NCBI RefSeq assembly: GCF_027625995.1
Contig: NZ_CP115396.1
Coordinates: 3,782,501-3,846,500, forward strand
From: Hymenobacter yonginensis
Lineage (GTDB): Bacteria > Bacteroidota > Bacteroidia > Cytophagales > Hymenobacteraceae
Length of the DNA: 64,000 nt
Reading direction: 5' to 3'
Each line of letters starts with the position of its first letter. Position 1 is the stretch's first letter. The notes below the pieces were generated by a model. That model was not told where the DNA came from and searched no databases. It saw only the letters and a program-made list of their open reading frames with translations. Positions 34,780-43,202 of this stretch are shown one piece after another. A program made the position numbers and the translations under genes.

Positions 34780-36954
34780 TTAGTCTTCAATATCCAGCGG
34801 CAGCCGGATGATAAATTCCGTGAACTCGCCTTCTTGCGTCTCCACCGACAGCGTGCCGCCATGCACGCGCGTTACCATGTCGTAGCTTAACGACAACCCC
34901 AGGCCGGTGCCTTCGCCAGGCGGCTTGGTGGTGAAAAACGGCTGAAACACCTTGTCGGTAAGGGCAGCGGCAATGCCAGTGCCGTTGTCGCGCACCCGGA
35001 TTTCCACTTCGTTCGGATGGCGGCGGGTGCACACCTTCACTTCTGGCTGGTAGGGCCGGGCCAGGTGGCGCTGCTTTTCGGCTACGGCGTAGAAAGCGTT
35101 GGTAAACAGGTTGAGCAGCACCCGGCTCAAATCCTGCGGCACCACTTCCACCAGGCCCATGTGGGGGTCGAGGTGGGTGGTTATGAGCACGTTGAAGTTT
35201 TTGTTTTTGGCCCGCAGGCCGTGGTAGCTCAGGCGCAGGTACTCATCGACCAAGGCGTTGAGGTCGGTGGGGCGGCGCTGGCCGGTGCTGGCGCGCGAGT
35301 GCTCCAGCATGCCCTTCACGATGCTGTCGGCGCGGTGGCCGTGCTCGGCTATCTTCTGCTGCATGCCGTCCAGGTCCTGCAGCAGGGCCCCCAGCACAGC
35401 GCGCCGGGGCGCAGGCAGGGGCTCGGCGTCCAGCTCCTGGCGCAGCTCGGCCAGCAGCTCGCCGCTCACCTCCGCAAAGTTGTTCACGAAGTTGAGCGGG
35501 TTCTGGATTTCGTGGGCCACGCCGGCCGTCAGCTCCCCGAGGCTGGCCATCTTCTCGCGCTGCACCAGCTGGCTCTGGGTGGCCTGCAGCTGGTGCAGGG
35601 CTTGGTCGAGGTTGTCGCGCTGTTGGGCAATCTGGTCGTTGCGCTCGTTTAGCTGACGGTTGGCGCGCTGCTTGAGCACGATGTTGCGCCACAGCAGCGA
35701 GGCCAGCACCAGCAGGCCGCCCAGCCCCGCCAGCAATGCATAGAGCTGCTGGCGCTGGCGGGCGCTTTTCTGGGCCTGCAGCTGGCGGGTTTTGGTGAGC
35801 AGGGCAATCTGCTGCTGCTTTTTATCCAGCTCGAAACCGTAGCGCAGGGCGCTGGTCTGCTCCTGCACCTGCTTGCCCGACAGCGTATCCTTGTATGCTA
35901 CAAATAGTTGCAGGTAGGTAAAGGCCCGCGCCGAATCGTGGCGGGCGGCGTAGGCGCGGGCCAGCACGTCGCTGGCGTTGCGGATGTTTTCGTTGTTGCG
36001 GTGCTGCTGGCTGAGCTGCAGGCCATGCCGGGCCAGCACAATGGCACTGTCGGGCTGGTTGAGGGCCAGGTACACGCGCGCCATAATCAGCTCTGCGGCG
36101 GGCAAACTGAACACGTCGTTGCCGGTGCGGGTAAGCTGGCGGGCACGCTGGCCGTGCAGCAGGGCCAGCGCATGGCGGCCCTGCTCCTCATGCAGCTCGG
36201 CCACGTCAATCTCATCAATGGCCTCGCTCTTGCTGTCACCGAGCTTGCGGTTGAGGGCAATGGCCTGCTGGTAGCTGGCCAGCGCCAGCCGGTAGCGCCG
36301 CTGCTGCTGGTAGGAGTTGCCCAGCACGTTCAGGGCGGAGGCCACAGCGCGCTCATCCCCAAGCTGGCGGGCGTCGCGCAGGGCGGTTTGCAGCACCAGC
36401 ACGGCACTGCGGTAGTCGCCCAGCTGATTGTAGATGTTGCCCAGCGTCACGCGCAGCCGCACCTGGGCCTGCTGGTCGTGCACCTGCTCGGCCAGATGCA
36501 GCCCTTTCAGGCCGGCCTGCATGGCGGGCACGGGGCTGCCCTGCACCATGTAAATCAGACTGAGCTGCATGTACACGTTGCTGAGGCCGGCGCGGTCGGC
36601 GCGGCGCGTAAACAGGCGGCGGGCCTGCTCGGTGTAGTACAGGGCCGGCGTGTAGTCGGCCTGGCGGCGGTAGAGCGTGCCCAGCCGAAGCAGCGCCTGG
36701 CCCTCGCCCATGGGGTCGGTAATCCGGCGGGCTAGGGCCAGCGCCTGCTTGGTTAGGGCAATGGCTTCTACCGGTTGCTGCTTGCCTACCTCCGTCGCCA
36801 GCGCCTGCAGGCTGCGCACCCGGGTGGTATCGGCCTGCGGGTGGGTGGCTACCACCTGGCGCAGACTATCGAGGGCGCGCGACTGCGCCCTTGCCCCGGG
36901 ACCGGTCAGCATTCCTGCCGCCAACAGCAAAACCAGTGGATGACAGCGCAGCAT
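34780..36954 (-). CDS. TPR-containing sensor histidine kinase
   Basis: A 724-residue protein. A signal peptide (about 1-24) is followed by a periplasmic TPR array (about 40-345, for example GNIYNQLGDYRSAVLVLQTA and GNSYQQQRRYRLALASYQQA). A membrane segment lies near 402-425, then a coiled coil with NDQIAQQRDNLDQALHQLQA. HisKA-type His481 is in GVAHEIQNPLNFVNNF. The ATPase domain has NLFTNAFYAV, DNGTGI, FFTTKPPGEGTGLGLSL. ATG 36954 is preferred to a GTG 15 codons upstream. The partner receivers are directly downstream. The periplasmic stimulus is unknown. Confidence 0.92.
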   Translation of the reverse strand: MLRCHPLVLLLAAGMLTGPGARAQSRALDSLRQVVATHPQADTTRVRSLQALATEVGKQQPVEAIALTKQALALARRITDPMGEGQALLRLGTLYRRQADYTPALYYTEQARRLFTRRADRAGLSNVYMQLSLIYMVQGSPVPAMQAGLKGLHLAEQVHDQQAQVRLRVTLGNIYNQLGDYRSAVLVLQTALRDARQLGDERAVASALNVLGNSYQQQRRYRLALASYQQAIALNRKLGDSKSEAIDEIDVAELHEEQGRHALALLHGQRARQLTRTGNDVFSLPAAELIMARVYLALNQPDSAIVLARHGLQLSQQHRNNENIRNASDVLARAYAARHDSARAFTYLQLFVAYKDTLSGKQVQEQTSALRYGFELDKKQQQIALLTKTRQLQAQKSARQRQQLYALLAGLGGLLVLASLLWRNIVLKQRANRQLNERNDQIAQQRDNLDQALHQLQATQSQLVQREKMASLGELTAGVAHEIQNPLNFVNNFAEVSGELLAELRQELDAEPLPAPRRAVLGALLQDLDGMQQKIAEHGHRADSIVKGMLEHSRASTGQRRPTDLNALVDEYLRLSYHGLRAKNKNFNVLITTHLDPHMGLVEVVPQDLSRVLLNLFTNAFYAVAEKQRHLARPYQPEVKVCTRRHPNEVEIRVRDNGTGIAAALTDKVFQPFFTTKPPGEGTGLGLSLSYDMVTRVHGGTLSVETQEGEFTEFIIRLPLDIED

Positions 36955-37041
36955 AAGCAGCAGGCACAAGATAGTGGCAGCATAGCCAGGGTAAAGCACC
37001 CGCGGAAAGCGGCCCGCAGGCTTCAGAAACGCCGGCCTGCG

Positions 37042-37548
37042 CTAGCCGCCGGCAGCACCCAGCAGTAGCAGCTTGCCCGCGCCACTGAGCAGCAGCAGCA
37101 GTGTAATCCATTCCTTCCGGCCCGGATAATCGGGATTGATGGCCACACCCATCCGGTAGCCCTGCACGTCTACCAGGCTGCCCAGCCGGGGGGTGGTATA
37201 CATGCCCGACGGGTCGGGCTGCACAGGTTCCTTGGTGGTTCCCGGCAGTTCGCCGGCGTGCTCAAGCTGCGCGAAGTCGCCGTCTACCTCATCGGAGCCC
37301 CAGTAAACGGCCGGGCTATGCTGCAGCGCCGGCGAGCCCGCCTTCACGCCCGTTACCCGCAGCTCGGCCTGGTAAGTGGTTTCGAGCGGGTCGATGTTGG
37401 CCGTGAACACCTTGAAAACAGCCAGCAGTGGCTTTTCCACGTCCGGCTTTTCCCGGTCCAGCAGCTTGCCGTAGTGCGCAACGGCCTTATCGAAGTCCGC
37501 TTCCGGCACCCGGTAGTCAACAATACATCTTCGCGGATTGTGCAGCAT
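37042..37548 (-). CDS. VOC/glyoxalase-like paralog A, with hydrophobic C-terminal tail
   Basis: A 168-residue protein. It shares with the next two genes the pattern 'IDYRVPxxDFxxAVxHYxxL' at the N-terminus, 'PAVYWGS' in the middle and 'VDVQGYRMGVAINPDYP' near the C-terminus, which resembles half of a VOC (glyoxalase/bleomycin-resistance) fold. Unlike the other two it ends in a strongly hydrophobic tail (residues 147-166, EWITLLLLLSGAGKLLLLG), so it could be tail-anchored in a membrane. ATG 37548 is chosen over codons upstream. The kinase gene follows 87 bases downstream on the same strand. Family assignment is tentative. Confidence 0.7.
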   Translation of the reverse strand: MLHNPRRCIVDYRVPEADFDKAVAHYGKLLDREKPDVEKPLLAVFKVFTANIDPLETTYQAELRVTGVKAGSPALQHSPAVYWGSDEVDGDFAQLEHAGELPGTTKEPVQPDPSGMYTTPRLGSLVDVQGYRMGVAINPDYPGRKEWITLLLLLSGAGKLLLLGAAGG

Positions 37549-37610
37549 GGCCAGTGGGCGGATAAGAAGGCAGACGCAGAAAGGCAACCGGGCAGTATGG
37601 CGCGCGGCGG

Positions 37611-38042
37611 CTATGGAAAGTCCGGATTGATGATGAAGCCCGTGCGGTTGCCAAACGCATCCACAATGCCCGCCTCCCGCTCAGCAAAGCTTCGGCGCCG
37701 CACCTGGCTGCCCGCCTCCGCAGGTTCCTCCGCCTCTGACGGCTCCTCGGCGGCTTCTTCCGGCGCGCGTGGCGCAACAACGTCCATGGCATCGGTGCCC
37801 CAGAATACAAGCGGCACGTTGTCGGTGGGGGTGGCGTCTTCGGGCACGCAGGTCAGGCACAGCTCGCACTGAAAATACTCGTCGTCGTTGGGCACCTTGA
37901 ATACTTCAATCACCAGCTGCTCCTCGGGCATAGGATCGGGCAGCTGCGGCAGAAACAGGCCGGCGTAATGGCGCACGGCTTGGGCGAAGTCCTTCTTCGG
38001 AATCCGGTATTCAATCAGTACCCGGCGGGCCGTGTCGCTCAT
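37611..38042 (-). CDS. VOC/glyoxalase-like paralog B
   Basis: A 143-residue soluble protein with the shared start 'VLIEYRIPKKDFAQAVRHYA', middle 'VPLVFWGTDA' and end 'IVDAFGNRTGFIINPDFP'. A Glu/Ala-rich insertion (about 90-115, RAPEEAAEEPSEAEEPAEAG) precedes the C-terminal block. ATG 38042 is used because the longer frame begins with TTG. It is 62 bases upstream of paralog A and 77 bases downstream of paralog C. Confidence 0.7.
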   Translation of the reverse strand: MSDTARRVLIEYRIPKKDFAQAVRHYAGLFLPQLPDPMPEEQLVIEVFKVPNDDEYFQCELCLTCVPEDATPTDNVPLVFWGTDAMDVVAPRAPEEAAEEPSEAEEPAEAGSQVRRRSFAEREAGIVDAFGNRTGFIINPDFP

Positions 38043-38119
38043 GGCTGCGTGCGTCAAGTCGTGTGGTATCTACTGAGGATGCGTCGGCTGGCATAGCCGT
38101 GGGGCTTGGGCACCCCGCT

Positions 38120-38554
38120 TTAGACCTCCGATGGTGGCTCTTTCGCCAGCGTCAGCGGGTAATCGGGATTGATGGACCCAAACCGGTTGTCGAAGGCATC
38201 GATGACACTGGTTCGGTAGTGCCCGCCTTGGTCGGATACTGGCGGCTCGTCCTGCGGGCCGGGTTTCTGGCCATTCAGGAGGTCGTCATATGCGTCCTGA
38301 ATACTGCTTTCGGTAAACCAGTACACCACCGGCCCCAGCACCGTGCTACCCTCTGCCATGGCCCGGATACCCACGTAAAATAGCCGTTCCTTCTTTTTCT
38401 TCTTGTAGGCCGTCAGCAACACCAGCTCCGGCTGGTCAGTTTTGCGGTGGCTGACGCCAAACACGCCTTCATAATAGAGGATGGCGTTGGCAAACTCCGC
38501 CTGCGTCACCCGAAACTCTATGGCACATTGCTTTACATTGTACTTGGCAGCCAT
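38120..38554 (-). CDS. VOC/glyoxalase-like paralog C
   Basis: A 144-residue protein. The shared blocks read 'CAIEFRVTQAEFANAILYYEG', 'PVVYWFTESS' and 'VIDAFDNRFGSINPDYP'. A Lys-rich stretch (YKKKKKER) lies in the first half. It is the first gene of a minus-strand run that continues through paralogs B and A into the kinase and receiver genes. No catalytic metal-ligand set can be read with confidence, so a binding rather than catalytic role is as likely. Confidence 0.7.
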   Translation of the reverse strand: MAAKYNVKQCAIEFRVTQAEFANAILYYEGVFGVSHRKTDQPELVLLTAYKKKKKERLFYVGIRAMAEGSTVLGPVVYWFTESSIQDAYDDLLNGQKPGPQDEPPVSDQGGHYRTSVIDAFDNRFGSINPDYPLTLAKEPPSEV

Positions 38555-38574
38555 GGCAGCAGGTGTTAGAGAAG

Positions 38575-38640
38575 AAGATAAAGGGAATATATAAAATATT
38601 ATTTATATAATAAATTTTTATCTTTTACGAAGCAACCACG
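38575..38640 (-). promoter_or_regulatory. AT-rich promoter region of the VOC array
   Basis: Immediately upstream of paralog C the sequence becomes very AT-rich (AATATATAAAATATTATTTA, then TATAATAAATTTTTATC). By composition this is the likely promoter for the minus-strand run. No exact consensus box is claimed. Confidence 0.45.
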
Positions 38641-38655
38641 ACACTTTCAGGCATG

Positions 38656-38696
38656 AAAAAAGGCCAGACAATTCCGAAGAACTATCTGGCCTTTTT
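38656..38696 (-). terminator. Intrinsic terminator of the initiator tRNA
   Basis: AAAAAGGCCAGA (38657-38668) pairs with TCTGGCCTTTTT (38685-38696). On the minus strand the stem ends in a run of six T, directly after the tRNA. Confidence 0.9.
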
Positions 38697-38701
38697 GAAG
38701 G

Positions 38702-38774
<73 letters not shown>

Positions 38775-39002
38775 CTGTTTGGTAATACAAATGTAAGAGG
38801 GTTTTCTGGAATAGCGACACCAGCGCGCACAAATACCGGCTGGCCGACGGTTGGCCCCTGATTGTCAGCCACAAAATTTTCATCTCACCCGGGCAAGTTT
38901 CCATTTAGTGTACACAATTGTGCCGTTCTGCCACCCCAGACACCAACCTGCCGTAAAGCCCCTCACTCTTTTGTACTACCGAACCCCAAGTAACTCCTAC
39001 TC

Positions 39003-40154
39003 ATGCACCACACGTCTCTCACGCGCAACACGCTGGCCGCCTCGCTGCTGCTAGCCGGCCTCGGTCTGGCATCCTGCAACACCACCCAAACCACCGACTC
39101 CGCCACTACTACCGCCTCCTCCGACTCGACCATGATGGCCACGGACACGGCGAAGGCCGCCGGTGCCATGGCCGTGCAGCCCACCGGCCCCGCCCCAGCC
39201 TGGGCTACCGGCATCAAGCCCGAAATGCAGGCCGTAATTGAAACGCTGGGCACGATGGGTGGCAAGCCTATCGAAACCCTGACCGCGCAGGAAGCCCGCC
39301 AGCAGCCCACGCCCGCCGACGCGGTGATGAAGCTGATGCGCGATAAGAACATTCCCGCGCCAGCCGTAACGGCCGATACCATGAGCCGCATGGTGATGCC
39401 CGGTGTGAAAGTGCGCATCTACACGCCTAAAGGCGCTACCGGCCCGCTGCCGGTGGTGGTGTACTACCACGGTGGCGGCTGGGTGATTGCCAACCTCGAT
39501 ACCTACGACGGTTCCGTGCGCGGGCTGGTGGAGAAAACCGGCGCCATCTTCGTGTCGGTGGCTTACCGCCAGGCACCCGAAAACAAGTTTCCGACGGCCC
39601 ACAACGACTCGTTTGCAGCCTACCAGTGGGTGCTGAAAAATGCTGCTTCGTTTAACGGAGACCCCAAGAAGATTGCGGTAGTGGGCGAAAGCGCCGGTGG
39701 CAACCTGGCCGCCTCGGTGAGCATGATGGCCCGCGACAAAAAGGTGATGATGCCCCTGCACCAGGTGCTGGTGTACCCCATTGCCGGCTACGACATGAAC
39801 ACGCCTTCGTACCAGAAAAACGCCGAGGCCAAGCCCCTGAACAAGGCCATGATGGGGTGGTTCTTCGACAAGTACCTGCGCAGCGCCGCCGACGGCAAGA
39901 GCCCGATGATTTCGCTGGTGAATGCCAACCTGAAAGGCCTGCCCGCCACCACCGTCATCACCGCCAGCCTCGACCCGCTGATGAGCGACGGCAGCATGCT
40001 GGCCGACAAGCTGAAAGCCGCCGGCGTAGCCACCAAGTACCAGAACTTCGAGGGCGTAACGCACGAGTTCTTCGGGATGGCCGCCGTAGTGCCCCAAGCC
40101 GCCCAGGCCCAGGATATGGCCGCCGCCGAGCTGAAAAGCGCTTTGATGAAGTAG
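39003..40154 (+). CDS. Lipoprotein alpha/beta hydrolase, HSL-type esterase
   Basis: A 383-residue protein. The lipobox LASC places the lipidated Cys at residue 25, followed by a Thr/Ser-rich linker (to about 65). The esterase domain has the oxyanion motif HGGG (156-159), nucleophile Ser230 in GESAGG, Asp324 and His354. This is the hormone-sensitive-lipase branch of alpha/beta hydrolases, acting on small esters. The mature enzyme should be tethered to a membrane in the envelope. A terminator follows. Confidence 0.9.
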   Translation: MHHTSLTRNTLAASLLLAGLGLASCNTTQTTDSATTTASSDSTMMATDTAKAAGAMAVQPTGPAPAWATGIKPEMQAVIETLGTMGGKPIETLTAQEARQQPTPADAVMKLMRDKNIPAPAVTADTMSRMVMPGVKVRIYTPKGATGPLPVVVYYHGGGWVIANLDTYDGSVRGLVEKTGAIFVSVAYRQAPENKFPTAHNDSFAAYQWVLKNAASFNGDPKKIAVVGESAGGNLAASVSMMARDKKVMMPLHQVLVYPIAGYDMNTPSYQKNAEAKPLNKAMMGWFFDKYLRSAADGKSPMISLVNANLKGLPATTVITASLDPLMSDGSMLADKLKAAGVATKYQNFEGVTHEFFGMAAVVPQAAQAQDMAAAELKSALMK

Positions 40155-40175
40155 TTGCCTTCAACTGCCATAACT

Positions 40176-40214
40176 AACAAGGCCCCGCTGCAATGCAGCG
40201 AGGCCTTGTTGTTT
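40176..40214 (+). terminator. Intrinsic terminator after the lipoprotein esterase
   Basis: AACAAGGCC and GGCCTTGTT pair with an inner CGCTGCAATGCAGCG helix; GTTTT follows. Confidence 0.88.
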
Positions 40215-40230
40215 TAAAGGAGCGTGTAAG

Positions 40231-40342
40231 TGTGGTGCCACGACTTTTTCTGTCGTGGTACCATTATCGTTGAACGACAACCAGCCGCGCCGTTCAACAA
40301 TAGTGGTACCACGAGGCCCTGCGGGCAACTCGTGGCACCACA
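40231..40342. repeat. REPIN-like element, GTGGTGCCACGAC family
   Basis: The left hairpin TGGTGCCACGAC-loop-GTCGTGGTACCA is mirrored at the right by GGTACCACGA...TCGTGGCACCACA. Inner arms CGTTGAACG / CGTTCAAC extend the pairing. A single copy in this window, of the same head-to-head design as the other families. Confidence 0.85.
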
Positions 40343-40352
40343 TCGTTCTACC

Positions 40353-42269
40353 CTAAAACCGGCTGGTGATGCCGAAGTGGATTTTGCCGGCGCCCAGGGC
40401 CAGCTTCTGCTGCCGGTCGCGGCCGAGGGCGTAGACGAACTGGAACTGGCCGGCGCCGGTGCGGAAGCTCAGGCCGGCGCCCAGGCCGGTAGGCGCGTCG
40501 TCGTTGGAGGCCGTCAGGATGTCGAGGCGCAGGTAGCCCTGGTCGACGAAGGCGAAGACGTAGGCGTCGGGGCCGGTGAACTGGCGGTATTCCAGGGTGC
40601 CGACGGCGTACTGGCTGGCGTAGAAGTTCAGCTCGTTGAAGCCGCGCAGCGTGGAGAGGCCGCCCAGCCGGAACAAGTCGTTCAGGAACAGCCGGCGGTT
40701 GAACAGGGCCTCGCCGCGCACCCGGGCCAGCAGCACCCCGCCCCGCCCGATGCGGTTGTAGCGCTCCAGCCGGGTGCTCACGCTCACCTGCGTGGTGCGC
40801 AGCGGCAGGCCCTGGTATAGCTCCTCCTTCAGCTCGGCGTTGCGGCTGATAAGCTTGCTGCCCACGGAGGCCTGCCCACTGGCCAGCACCCCGGTGCGCG
40901 GGAAAAACGGGTCGTCGAGCGTGGTCCAGACGTAGTCAAGGCCATAGGCAGTGAAGCGGGAGTCGATGTTCTGGGGCAGAGCCGTAGCCAGGCTGTCCAC
41001 GAGCAGCAGGCGCGAGCTACGCCACTCCGTGAAGAAGCCCACACGCCCGGCCCGCGCCGTGGGGTAAGTTATCTGCAGGCGCGGCCGCAGCGTCTGGAAG
41101 GCGTTGACGGGGTCGGTCTGGCGGTAGAGGTTGAAGTTGCCGTCGAGCTCCAGCGGCGTGCCGAAGAAGGTGGGGTGGCTGTATTGGGCGTCGAGCTGCT
41201 GCGAGTTGGCATCTACCTTGCGCCACTGCAGCCCCAGCCCTTTGCCGCCGCCCTTGAGGTTGCGCAGCGCAATCGTGACGTCGCCGGTGAGCTGCACGCG
41301 CTTCTGGCCGAGCGTGGGCGTGGGGTTAGGGAGCACGCCCACAATGGCATCGAACTGGTTGGCGGTGCGGTCTTCGAGCAGCAGGTACACCCGCGCCCGG
41401 CCCTGCGCAAACCGCACCTCTGGCTCGGCCTTGAGCTGCAGGTACGGCAGCTGCCGTAGCCGCCGCGCCGCCTCCTGCACCCGCTCCTGGCTGTAGGGCT
41501 GGTTGGGGAAAATCTGCAGATACTTGGTCAGGAAGCGTTTTTTGGTTTTGGTGTTGCCCACAATCTGCAGCGAGTCGAACACGATGGCCGGGCCGCGCTC
41601 CAGCACCACGCGGCCCTCAATATCGGCGCCGCGCAGCTGCACCGAGTCCAGGCGCACGATGGCGAACGGGAAGCCCTGGTTTTCGGCTTCGGTGAGGATG
41701 CGCTGCTGCAGCCGGCTCCACTCCTGCGGCTGAAATGGCTGCTCGCGGTACAGCTTTTCGCGGTAGCCGGCGCGCGTGAGCAGGCCGTCGCCGAGGTTGC
41801 CGTTGCGCAGCCGCGCCCACCGAAACTGCTCGCCGATGTAGAGCTGCACCCGCACCGTGTCGCGGCGCCAGCGCATGGCGTCGGCGGAGGCCGTGAGGTA
41901 GCTCTGGCCCTGCAGCGCCAGCACTAGCTCGCGCACTTCGCGCAGCACGGCCAGCGAATCGGGCAGCACCAGCTTGGTACGGTAGCGGCGCAGCACGGCG
42001 CGGTCGGCGGCTTCGGTTTCCAGCACCAGCACGCGGGGCTTGCGCACCGGCAGCGCCGCCCGGCGGGCGGGCACGGCGGCACGGGCGCTGTCGGGGCGGC
42101 TGGCCTGGGTGGTATCGGGGCGCAGGGCGCGCGTGGTGTCCGGTGGCATAGCCGGCATAGCCTGCGGCGGCAGGTTGAGGTTGAGCGGCGTGGTTTGGGC
42201 CCACGCGGCGCTCGGGCTGCCCGTCAGCAGCCAGCACCAACCCAGAAAAAGCAGTAAGCGGGCAGCCAT
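40353..42269 (-). CDS. BamA/TamA family outer-membrane protein with POTRA-like region
   Basis: A 638-residue protein with a signal peptide (LLLFLGWCWLLTGSPSAAWA). A Pro/Ala/Arg-rich linker (about 30-80) is followed by POTRA-like repeats (about 100-290, including FPFAIVRLDSVQLRGADIEG and the block IVFDSLQIVGNTKTKKRFL). The C-terminal half is an Omp85-type 16-strand barrel (LRGFNELNFYASQY resembles the L6 region) ending in GKIHFGITSRF with the terminal Phe. It should insert or translocate proteins at the outer membrane. ATG 42269 is chosen because the signal peptide begins there. Confidence 0.88.
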   Translation of the reverse strand: MAARLLLFLGWCWLLTGSPSAAWAQTTPLNLNLPPQAMPAMPPDTTRALRPDTTQASRPDSARAAVPARRAALPVRKPRVLVLETEAADRAVLRRYRTKLVLPDSLAVLREVRELVLALQGQSYLTASADAMRWRRDTVRVQLYIGEQFRWARLRNGNLGDGLLTRAGYREKLYREQPFQPQEWSRLQQRILTEAENQGFPFAIVRLDSVQLRGADIEGRVVLERGPAIVFDSLQIVGNTKTKKRFLTKYLQIFPNQPYSQERVQEAARRLRQLPYLQLKAEPEVRFAQGRARVYLLLEDRTANQFDAIVGVLPNPTPTLGQKRVQLTGDVTIALRNLKGGGKGLGLQWRKVDANSQQLDAQYSHPTFFGTPLELDGNFNLYRQTDPVNAFQTLRPRLQITYPTARAGRVGFFTEWRSSRLLLVDSLATALPQNIDSRFTAYGLDYVWTTLDDPFFPRTGVLASGQASVGSKLISRNAELKEELYQGLPLRTTQVSVSTRLERYNRIGRGGVLLARVRGEALFNRRLFLNDLFRLGGLSTLRGFNELNFYASQYAVGTLEYRQFTGPDAYVFAFVDQGYLRLDILTASNDDAPTGLGAGLSFRTGAGQFQFVYALGRDRQQKLALGAGKIHFGITSRF

Positions 42270-42439
42270 GATGGCAAGTAAACGCAAAACCAGGGTTTTC
42301 GTGCGTTCGTGGGATATAGCAGCTATTATAATTGAGGCGTTCTTGCTTCTCGGTATCAAACAGTAGATTTGATTCCTGCTATCCACTACTGGCTATAGAG
42401 GAACCCAATTTTACGCTTGGACATCGTTATTCAACATTC

Positions 42440-42943
42440 ATGAAGCCTACGTCAACAGATACAGTGAGAGGTAAACGCGCGAAGTACAGAAGAGGCGACT
42501 GCCTGATTATCAGCTACGACCAACTCACTTTCTACGCTGCTTTCGTCGCACAGAAAACCAGCAAGCATTACTATCTGACCCTGATTGATTATAAGGAAGC
42601 GAGAAGGCCGACGATGCAGGATTTTGCGTCCGCCCGATTCTTTGGCATACTGATTCCCGCAACAACAGGCTATGTACACGGCCTAGGAGAACATATGCTG
42701 CCTTGTCTGACCACGGATGCGGACAACGGACTGGAAAAGGTAGGAACACTTGATTTAGGCGCGGAAGATTTGCCTGGTTCCATCACAAACACAGGTTCTG
42801 TTGAAGCCTTAATCGCCAGCTACGATACCCGAATTGCTGCTCTGAATCAGAAGACGCAAGCTATAGCCGATGGCGCTTTGGCACCCAAGCTGCGCCTGCA
42901 ACTTCTGGATATCAGCACTATTCTGCACAGCGGCGCAGGATAA
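42440..42943 (+). CDS. Hypothetical protein with lower GC than its surroundings
   Basis: A 167-residue soluble protein (KRAKYRRGDCLIISYDQLTF near the N-terminus, TMQDFASARFFGILIPATTG in the middle). Codon choice is clearly less GC-biased than in neighbouring genes, which suggests recent acquisition. No family is recognised and no signal peptide is seen. ATG 42440 is used because 36 upstream codons lack protein character. Confidence 0.6.
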   Translation: MKPTSTDTVRGKRAKYRRGDCLIISYDQLTFYAAFVAQKTSKHYYLTLIDYKEARRPTMQDFASARFFGILIPATTGYVHGLGEHMLPCLTTDADNGLEKVGTLDLGAEDLPGSITNTGSVEALIASYDTRIAALNQKTQAIADGALAPKLRLQLLDISTILHSGAG

Positions 42944-42997
42944 GTTGTTTTCCTGGCCTGCCTACTGAATCACCAGCACATTGTGGAAAAGTCACCC

Positions 42998-43088
42998 AGC
43001 GGCAGCAGGTGTGTGGAACCCGAAAAAGAGCCACATAGCGACGCTAGGTTTGCCGGCGAATCTGCCGCCGCTACGCGCTTTTCGGCAA
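42998..43088. repeat. Decayed REPIN-like element, GCCGCGTAGCGGC family
   Basis: Left GCGGCAGCAGGTGTGTGGAA with GAGCCACATAGCGACGCTAG, and right TCTGCCGCCGCTACGCGCTT, are mismatched versions of the arms at 14837-15045. It lies between the low-GC gene and hemW. Confidence 0.65.
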
Positions 43089-43146
43089 CTATGGCCTGCT
43101 AGTATTCTTCGCTGACGCAGCTGCCTGCCGCCCACGCTCCCGGCCG

Positions 43147-43154
43147 TATCTTTG
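43147..43154 (+). promoter_or_regulatory. -7 element TATCTTTG upstream of hemW
   Basis: TATCTTTG fits the Bacteroidota -7 consensus TAnnTTTG and lies 48 bases before the hemW ATG. No clear -33 TTTG is visible 19-21 bases upstream, so strength is uncertain. Confidence 0.6.
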
Positions 43155-43202
43155 CCCCTGCGGTAGCGCCCGCCCCATTTCCGCGCCGCCCGCTACCCGC
43201 CC

